In this document: piece by piece, positions 1 to 4,505 of the stretch
Layout of the letters: the number at the start of each line of letters is the position of its first letter
Numbering within the stretch: position 1 is the stretch's first letter
DNA from: Flavobacteriaceae bacterium
Lineage (GTDB): Bacteria > Bacteroidota > Bacteroidia > Flavobacteriales > Flavobacteriaceae
Reading direction: 5' to 3'
Assembly: GCA_016763215.1 (NCBI GenBank)
Contig: JAESUF010000232.1
Span: forward strand, 1-7,104
Length of the DNA stretch: 7,104 nt
Translations under genes and position numbers: made by a program
Notes under the pieces: model-generated
Told to the model about the DNA's origin: nothing
Seen by the model: only the letters and a program-made list of their open reading frames with translations
The model's database searches: none

Positions 1-280
1 ACCTTTTACATTAACAGATGCAGATAGCGCAAATAACATTTTAGGATCGAGCGCATTGATTGCTGGATATCCTGCCTCACAACAAGGGCAATTAGAGTAT
101 CTTAATCAATTAAAAAATATTCTTAAAAGTGTTGGTGGGGAAGGCTTAATTTACTGGGAGCCAGCATGGATTTCTACCAGTTGTAGTACACAATGGGCAC
201 AAGGATCTCATTGGGACAATGCTGCGTTATTTACCAATAATTATCAAGCAACTTTAGGAATGCAATTTTATAACCACTAG
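1..280 (+). CDS. Arabinogalactan endo-beta-1,4-galactanase (GH53), C-terminal fragment
   Basis: The reading frame is open from the first bases and ends at TAG 278-280, so only about the last 92 residues are seen; the ttg at 56 is internal and not a start. The fragment opens with PFTLTDADSANNI, then GYPASQQGQ, then GLIYWEPAWI, and closes with HWDNAALF and GMQFYNH. This series matches the C-terminal end of GH53 galactanases (beta-strand 8 carries the YWEPAW stretch). GH53 enzymes cut beta-1,4-galactan side chains of pectin, usually outside the cytoplasm. By family knowledge the nucleophile glutamate sits in an ETAYP motif, so it should lie a few residues before the window; the first P here probably belongs to it. 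The protein stops right after the catalytic domain, with no type IX sorting domain. It could mark the edge of a polysaccharide-utilisation locus, but upstream genes are not visible. Confidence 0.85.
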   Translation, partial: PFTLTDADSANNILGSSALIAGYPASQQGQLEYLNQLKNILKSVGGEGLIYWEPAWISTSCSTQWAQGSHWDNAALFTNNYQATLGMQFYNH

Positions 281-336
281 AAATTATAACTTTTAAGAAT
301 AGATTTCAACCATTAGTACTAGTATAAGTAGCAATG

Positions 337-413
337 ACCACAAGCTTTTAGACAATTGCCTACCCTCTAAAATTTCTTTAATGTAGCATCGTTTGAAAAA
401 TTCAGCTTGTGGT
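337..413. repeat. Perfect 10-bp inverted repeat around a 57-base loop
   Basis: ACCACAAGCT at 337-346 is the exact reverse complement of AGCTTGTGGT at 404-413. Three more T-A pairs are possible inside (347-349 with 398-400) if bases 401-403 bulge out. In RNA this would close a domain of 77 nucleotides. No target-site duplication or transposon-like end is visible around the arms. Confidence 0.6.
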
Positions 414-453
414 GCCTCTATTTTCATAAAATAATGTTAAAACAAAAAAGACT

Positions 454-484
454 TGTAAGAAATTCCAAGATTGGTCGTCTTACA
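454..484 (+). other. Predicted RNA hairpin
   Basis: TGTAAGA (454-460) pairs perfectly with TCTTACA (478-484). Inside, CCA (465-467) can pair with TGG (472-474) around a four-base loop, leaving an asymmetric internal loop. A competing pairing joins AGAC (449-452) with GTCT (477-480), so two alternative folds are possible. No U-tract follows directly, so this is not a terminator by itself. Confidence 0.4.
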
Positions 485-487
485 TAT

Positions 488-515
488 TGATAAGAATCCT
501 CTTATCATTCTTTTT
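488..515 (+). terminator. Possible intrinsic terminator, upstream of a stronger one
   Basis: TGATAAGA (488-495) pairs with TCTTATCA (500-507), giving an 8-bp stem closed by the four-base loop ATCC. It is followed by TTCTTTTT (508-515). The stem is AT-rich, so termination may be weak. It could end the GH53 transcript about 210 bases after its stop codon, acting in tandem with the hairpin at 529-550. Confidence 0.5.
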
Positions 516-528
516 CATAGCAATTTTT

Positions 529-556
529 CCCACTCAATTTATTGAGTGGGTTTTTT
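529..556 (+). terminator. Rho-independent terminator
   Basis: CCCACTCAA (529-537) pairs with TTGAGTGGG (542-550), a 9-bp stem with a GC-rich base and a four-base loop. It is followed at once by six T (551-556). The T-run is only on the right side, so it works for plus-strand transcripts. It ends just 28 bases before the glycosyltransferase start, leaving little room for a promoter between them. Confidence 0.8.
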
Positions 557-584
557 ATATCTTGCTTCCCTAATATTTTTCCTT

Positions 585-1670
585 TTGAAAAGAATTATTG
601 TATCTGTTACAAACGATTTAGTGACCGACCAACGTGTTTCCAAAACATGCAGTACACTTTCAGAAATGGGGTACGACATTCTTTTAATTGGGAGACGATT
701 AAAAAAGAGCTTACCAATTCAAAGAAGCTATTCGACAAAGAGATTTCGTTTACTATTTAACAAAGGAGTTTTATTTTATGCTGAATATAATTTCCGTTTG
801 TTTTTGTTTTTATTGTTTTCAAAAAAAAACATCTTGTTTTCCAACGACCTAGACACCTTACTTCCCAATTACCTTATTAGTAAATTACTACATAAAGAAT
901 TGTTTTTTGATAGTCATGAGTTATTTTCTGAAATTCCTGAGTTATCAAATAGACCTCGAGTAAAAAAAATTTGGTTGGGTCTTGAAAAAAGAATCATCCC
1001 TAAATTAAAACATGTGATTACCGTTAGTGATTCTATCAAACAGCACTATCAATCTCATTATGGGATTACCGCAACTGTAATTCGTAACCTGCCTATTACT
1101 CAAAAAACACAAACCACTTCTTTTGGTCAATCTATGGTAGATAAAAAAATCATTCTCTATCAAGGGGCCATAAATATTGGAAGAGGATTGGAATTAATGA
1201 TTGAGACCATGTCTCTTTTAGACGAATACCTATTATACATTATTGGCGAGGGTGACATCTTGCAAGACTTGAAAGAACATACATCAACATCTGCTTTAGA
1301 AAATAAGGTGATATTTATAAACAAGAAAACGCCCAAAGAACTAAGAACATTAACCCCAAATGCTTCTGTTGGCATTAGCTTAGAGGAAGATCTAGGGTTG
1401 AATTATAGATATGCATTACCTAATAAGGTCTTTGATTATATACATGCAAATGTCCCTGTAATTGTTTCGAATTTACCTGAAATGAAAGCTATTATTGAAA
1501 ACTACAACGTAGGTGAAGTCCTTATAAAAAGGACCCCTGAAGAACTTGCTTCATTAATCAAAAAAGTTTCGGAAAAAACCTATACTTCTCAGTTAAATCT
1601 AGCAAAAACAGAATTGAATTGGGATGTAGAAAAAAAGCAATTGATTCAGGTTTTCAAAACAATCAATTAA
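585..1670 (+). CDS. GT-B fold glycosyltransferase (GT4-like)
   Basis: This 361-residue protein has no signal peptide and is probably a cytoplasmic or membrane-associated enzyme. It would transfer a sugar from a nucleotide donor to a glycan; donor and acceptor cannot be read from the sequence. The N-terminal Rossmann half runs from MKRIIVSVTNDLVTDQRV through SNDLDTLLPNYL (about 86-97) and FDSHELFSE (108-116). The C-terminal donor half begins near ILYQGAINIGRGLE (190-203), then IIGEGD (219-224) and ALPNKVFDYIHANVPVIVSN (277-296), the nucleotide-sugar binding region typical of GT4-like enzymes. TTG at 585 is chosen as start because it gives the family N-terminus. The longer frame from GTG 546 begins inside the terminator stem and adds only a hydrophobic stretch that is the translated T-tract. 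A TTG start is uncommon in this phylum. The gene stops directly against the opposite-strand dioxygenase. Confidence 0.87.
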   Translation: MKRIIVSVTNDLVTDQRVSKTCSTLSEMGYDILLIGRRLKKSLPIQRSYSTKRFRLLFNKGVLFYAEYNFRLFLFLLFSKKNILFSNDLDTLLPNYLISKLLHKELFFDSHELFSEIPELSNRPRVKKIWLGLEKRIIPKLKHVITVSDSIKQHYQSHYGITATVIRNLPITQKTQTTSFGQSMVDKKIILYQGAINIGRGLELMIETMSLLDEYLLYIIGEGDILQDLKEHTSTSALENKVIFINKKTPKELRTLTPNASVGISLEEDLGLNYRYALPNKVFDYIHANVPVIVSNLPEMKAIIENYNVGEVLIKRTPEELASLIKKVSEKTYTSQLNLAKTELNWDVEKKQLIQVFKTIN

Positions 1671-2426
1671 TTATTTTTGATATTGATGTGGTTTTTTTTG
1701 CACTCCATTTTTAAAAATTTTCCGTACTATAGTTCGTAGTTTACTATCCAATTGTAAGACAAAATCTTTCACCCTTTCCTTAGGTCTACCTCTAAAAGTA
1801 GTCACATGGAATGTATCGGAAACTTTTAAGGGGGTCTCAGAAAAATAGTAATTCGATACGCAACACCTTGTTTTGTCAGATAGAACTTTATTCACAGAAT
1901 GCCATGATTTTTGATGTGTAGCCATGACAATTAACCTGTTACATCTACTTTCAATAACAGTTTGCTCCTCTTTTACTCCATTGTTCCATAATTCTAGATT
2001 TCCACCATCTTCCAATTCCCAATCGGGACTTGCATAATACAATAAATTTAAAGCGCGCCATAGATTCCTATCCTTATCGTACGAATTGTCTAAATGAGGG
2101 TTTAAAAACCCACCCTGAGTCATCAAAGAAATACCTCCCGCATATAAAAACTCGTCCGGAAATAAACTCTCTATTTCGCAAATTTCTGAGATCAATGACA
2201 CGACACAATCCTCTTGAAAAGCATAGATAATTTCTTCCAAAACAGGATGGTATTGATCCATTTGATAACCTACAAATTTCTGCTCTCGTAAATTTTTCTT
2301 CTCAGTCGCTTCCTCTGGTTTTGGAAACGCATTATAAATCTCTGAAATTAATTCTTCAGGAAGAAGGTCATCCAATACTAAATAACCAATATCCTTACTC
2401 GTCATTGAAAATTGCTGTTTAAGCAT
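1671..2426 (-). CDS. 2-oxoglutarate/Fe(II)-dependent dioxygenase (prolyl-4-hydroxylase-like)
   Basis: The product is about 251 residues with an intact non-haem iron site. Numbered from the chosen start, H111 and D113 form the HxD of NPHLDNS, H176 (in KSWHSV) is the distal ligand, and R187 (in TRCCVSNYYF) is placed to bind 2-oxoglutarate. The stretch ALNLLYYASPDWELEDGGNL and following LELW is characteristic of the 2OG-FeII_Oxy_3 group. Such enzymes hydroxylate protein side chains or small molecules using oxygen and 2-oxoglutarate; the substrate here is unknown. There is no signal peptide, so it is probably cytosolic. ATG 2426 is chosen as start. TTG 2459 would add 11 residues and follows a GGAG only two bases away, and ATG 2405 is also possible. 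The gene sits between two glycosyltransferases on the opposite strand, which suggests but does not prove a role in glycan or glycoprotein modification. Confidence 0.85.
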   Translation of the reverse strand: MLKQQFSMTSKDIGYLVLDDLLPEELISEIYNAFPKPEEATEKKNLREQKFVGYQMDQYHPVLEEIIYAFQEDCVVSLISEICEIESLFPDEFLYAGGISLMTQGGFLNPHLDNSYDKDRNLWRALNLLYYASPDWELEDGGNLELWNNGVKEEQTVIESRCNRLIVMATHQKSWHSVNKVLSDKTRCCVSNYYFSETPLKVSDTFHVTTFRGRPKERVKDFVLQLDSKLRTIVRKIFKNGVQKKPHQYQK

Positions 2427-2536
2427 CTGTTTTTCATTCTCCAATCTCCTAGCTATCAATGCTCCTATATTTTCACGTGTATTTTTCAGAAAACCTTATA
2501 TTTTAAGTTTTATAAATGTATTCATTTTTTAAATTA

Positions 2537-2544
2537 TATTTTTG
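2537..2544 (+). promoter_or_regulatory. Possible Bacteroidota -7 promoter element for the second glycosyltransferase
   Basis: TATTTTTG matches the phylum consensus TAnnTTTG exactly. It ends six bases before ATG 2551, so transcription from it would give a leader of nearly zero length. No TTTG is present at the expected -33 distance, and such words arise easily in AT-rich DNA. Confidence 0.3.
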
Positions 2545-2550
2545 TTGAAG

Positions 2551-3666
2551 ATGAAAAAAAATTTGCATGTCGTATCTTTTGATGTCCCCTACCCAGCCAA
2601 CTATGGTGGTGTCATTGATGTTTTTTATAAAATTAAGGAACTTGCTAGCTTAGGAGTAGAAATCTATTTGCATGTTTTTGAATATGGCAAAGGGAAACAA
2701 GAGGAACTAGAAAAGTATTGTAAAAAAGTAGCTTATTATAAACGAAACTCTTTCTTTGAAAGCTTTGTTTCTTCAGAACCATTTATTGTAAAAAGTAGAG
2801 GGAATTCGAAACTTATCAAAAACCTAAAAAAAATTGATGCTCCTATTTTGTTCGATGGACTCCACACAACATATATACTCACTTTAAATTCGTTTAAGAA
2901 TCAGAAAAAATATGTGCGAGCCCATAACATAGAACATGATTTTTACAAAGGGTTGGCAAAAAGTGAATCCAATCTTTTCAAAAAGAAATTCTTTAAAAGA
3001 GAAGCTAAAAAATTAAAACATTACGAGAGAATTTTAAATGACCTTGATGGTGTTTTTACCATCTCACCATATGAACAAGATTATTTCGAAAAAAAATATG
3101 GAGAAAAGTGTATTTACATTCCAGCATTTCATGATGCAAACATTTACACAAAACACAAACCAAAAGGAAAGCAAATTCTATATCATGGAAATATTTTAGT
3201 TTCTGAAAATGTAAAGGCTGCACTTTTTTTAATCGAGGTATATAAAAAATCCGATTTCCATTTAACGATTGCCAGTAGTTACCAAAATAAAGAAGTTTTT
3301 AAGCAGATTGAGAAATATAAAAACATTCATTTCTCTTCACTTAAAAGCGATAATGATCTAATTCAACTTTTCCAAGAAGCACATATTAATGTGCTTCCTA
3401 CATTTCAGAAAACAGGAATTAAACTGAAGCTGTTAAACACGTTGTATCAAGGAAAATTTGTGATTGCTAATGATTTCATGATTCAAGATACTGGATTGGA
3501 ACCCCTATGTGAATTAGCAAACACCAGAGAAGAATTCTTGTCAAAAACAAAAGAGCTATATGACAAAGATTTCACAGAAAGTATGATACAGAACAGGTTG
3601 AATACATTAAAAGGATTTAGCCCCAAAGTTGGAGCTCAAAAAATAATAGATATTATTTTTAGCTAG
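2551..3666 (+). CDS. GT-B fold glycosyltransferase
   Basis: This 371-residue protein has no signal peptide and is unlike the glycosyltransferase at 585 in sequence. The N-terminus VVSFDVPYPANYGGVIDVFY (7-26) is a nucleotide-fold start with the glycine-rich acceptor-side loop common in GT4-like enzymes. A middle motif VRAHNIEHDFYKGLAKSE (122-139) is typical of this bacterial group. The donor half starts near ILYHGNILVSENVKA (209-223) and includes VLPTFQKTGIKLKLLNTLYQ (281-300) and GKFVIAN (301-307). Here the usual acidic residue of the donor-binding loop appears to be lysine or threonine, so donor choice cannot be predicted. ATG 2551 is preferred over TTG 2542, which adds only three residues and lies within the promoter-like word. 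The role is probably assembly of a surface polysaccharide or glycoprotein glycan. Its last 8 bases overlap the 3' end of ftsE on the other strand. Confidence 0.85.
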   Translation: MKKNLHVVSFDVPYPANYGGVIDVFYKIKELASLGVEIYLHVFEYGKGKQEELEKYCKKVAYYKRNSFFESFVSSEPFIVKSRGNSKLIKNLKKIDAPILFDGLHTTYILTLNSFKNQKKYVRAHNIEHDFYKGLAKSESNLFKKKFFKREAKKLKHYERILNDLDGVFTISPYEQDYFEKKYGEKCIYIPAFHDANIYTKHKPKGKQILYHGNILVSENVKAALFLIEVYKKSDFHLTIASSYQNKEVFKQIEKYKNIHFSSLKSDNDLIQLFQEAHINVLPTFQKTGIKLKLLNTLYQGKFVIANDFMIQDTGLEPLCELANTREEFLSKTKELYDKDFTESMIQNRLNTLKGFSPKVGAQKIIDIIFS

Positions 3667-4339
3667 TTGTAGCCATCTCAAATAACTCGCCACCCTCACA
3701 CTTAATGGTTTTTTGTTGAAACTTTACGATCAAAGCATAATCGTGGGTAGCCATTAAAATACTTTTACCGTTTTGATGAATTTGATTCAACAATTCCATT
3801 ACTTCCAGTGAAGTTTTAGGGTCTAGGTTCCCGGTAGGTTCATCTGCCAAAATTAGCTCAGGATCATTCAACAATGCTCTTGCAATGGCAACTCTTTGTT
3901 GTTCTCCTCCAGACAATTCAAAAGGCTTTTTATAGTATTGAGTTTTCATCCCTACACTATCTAGAACCTCTTCTATCTTTTCTTTGATTTCCTTTTGATC
4001 TTTCCAGCCAGTAGCTCTAAGGACAAAAGACAAATTATCAAAAACCGTTCGATCATTTAACAACTTAAAATCTTGAAAAACAATTCCGATTTTTCTTCGT
4101 AAAAAAGGAATGTCTTTTTCTTTTAACTTTTTCAAATCGAATCCAACAATACTTCCAAGGCCTCTTTGTAAGGTTAAGTCTCCATACAAAGTTTTCATCA
4201 AGCTACTTTTTCCGCTCCCTGTTTTCCCTATTAAATAGAAAAAATCCCCTTTGTTTATAGTCAAATTCACTTTAGAAAGCACCAAATTATCTCGCTGATA
4301 GATGTCTGCATTTTCTAAATGTAAAATTGAATCGGACAT
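3659..4339 (-). CDS. ftsE: Cell-division ABC transporter ATP-binding protein FtsE
   Basis: This 226-residue ABC ATPase, a usual FtsE length, carries all expected motifs: Walker A GKTGSGKS (38-45), Q-loop Q89 in VFQDFKLL, signature LSGGEQQR (142-149), Walker B LILADE (162-167) followed by PTGNLD, and H-loop H199 in ATHD. The FQDFKLL and RTVFDNL stretches point to FtsE rather than LolD or MacB. FtsE pairs with membrane protein FtsX and drives activation of peptidoglycan hydrolases at the division site. No ftsX lies beside it, which fits my recollection that the two are separated in flavobacteria. ATG 4339 is chosen because it gives [15 protein letters not shown], the typical start; TTG 4390 would add 17 atypical residues. 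The gene converges on the glycosyltransferase with an 8-bp overlap and diverges from the TPR gene. Another FtsE-like exporter ATPase is possible but less likely. Confidence 0.9.
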   Translation of the reverse strand: MSDSILHLENADIYQRDNLVLSKVNLTINKGDFFYLIGKTGSGKSSLMKTLYGDLTLQRGLGSIVGFDLKKLKEKDIPFLRRKIGIVFQDFKLLNDRTVFDNLSFVLRATGWKDQKEIKEKIEEVLDSVGMKTQYYKKPFELSGGEQQRVAIARALLNDPELILADEPTGNLDPKTSLEVMELLNQIHQNGKSILMATHDYALIVKFQQKTIKCEGGELFEMATTS

Positions 4340-4353
4340 AAATGAAGTTTTTA

Positions 4354-4361
4354 CAAACCTA
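4354..4361 (-). promoter_or_regulatory. Likely -7 promoter element of ftsE
   Basis: On the minus strand the sequence reads TAGGTTTG, an exact match to the Bacteroidota TAnnTTTG word. It sits 14 bases before the ftsE ATG at 4339 and implies a very short leader. No clear TTTG lies at the usual -33 spacing; the nearest TTG (4390-4388) is about five bases too far. Confidence 0.4.
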
Positions 4362-4428
4362 CATAATTTTTTACTAAAAATAGTTGACAAGATTGTGCTG
4401 TATTTTAAACAAATACGGATGCTTTTAG

Positions 4429-4436
4429 TATTTTTG
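4429..4436 (+). promoter_or_regulatory. Likely -7 promoter element of the TPR gene
   Basis: TATTTTTG matches TAnnTTTG exactly in the divergent gap between ftsE and the TPR gene. A partial -33 match, TTTA at 4404-4407, lies at about the right distance. Transcription would start near 4443 and give a leader of about 60 bases before ATG 4506. Confidence 0.4.
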
Positions 4437-4505
4437 ATGTATGCTCACTTGTGATTTTTAAATTGAAAATCCAACAAAAATTAAAAAAGTGCGTTATAGA
4501 TTCAA

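Larger units (their letters stand above)
281..584. other. Structured non-coding gap between GH53 gene and glycosyltransferase
   Basis: This stretch of about 300 bases has no convincing gene. It contains, in order, a perfect 10-bp inverted repeat enclosing 57 bases (337-413), a hairpin at 454-484, a hairpin with a T-rich tail at 488-515 and a strong intrinsic terminator at 529-556. An 18-codon reading frame of basic composition (434-490) also lies here but is probably chance. No exact TAnnTTTG promoter word was found; near matches are TAACTTTT at 287-294 and TAGATTTC at 300-307. The region could be the 3' end of the GH53 transcript, a small RNA ending at the terminator, or a leader for the downstream glycosyltransferase. 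The sequence alone does not decide among these. Confidence 0.5.

Noticed and set aside
1..280. Type IX secretion sorting domain on the GH53 protein
   Set aside because: The protein ends right after the catalytic domain, with no extra 70-100 residue C-terminal domain.
337..413. A tRNA-like size and closing stem (77 nt, 10-bp stem, GTTTGAAAA near the 3' side)
   Set aside because: The stem is too long for an acceptor arm, there is no D-arm or anticodon arm, no standard TTCRA T-loop in a paired arm, and no CCA end.
546..584. GTG-initiated N-terminal extension of the first glycosyltransferase, resembling a membrane helix
   Set aside because: The hydrophobic residues are the translated T-tract and flank of a terminator; the family N-terminus begins at TTG 585.
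542..760. 72-codon plus-strand frame starting in the terminator
   Set aside because: It overlaps the glycosyltransferase in another frame and shows no domain-like pattern.
821..829. A9 tract in the first glycosyltransferase, with A8 tracts in the dioxygenase (T8 at 1692-1699) and second glycosyltransferase (2554-2561), as possible phase-variation switches
   Set aside because: The TPR gene also has an A8 tract (5997-6004), so such runs look like AT-rich background rather than a feature of the glycan genes.
1160..1375. 71-codon minus-strand frame
   Set aside because: It is antisense to a well-supported glycosyltransferase and has no recognisable motif.
2030..2230. 66-codon plus-strand frame
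   Set aside because: It is antisense to the dioxygenase core, which carries the intact metal-binding site.
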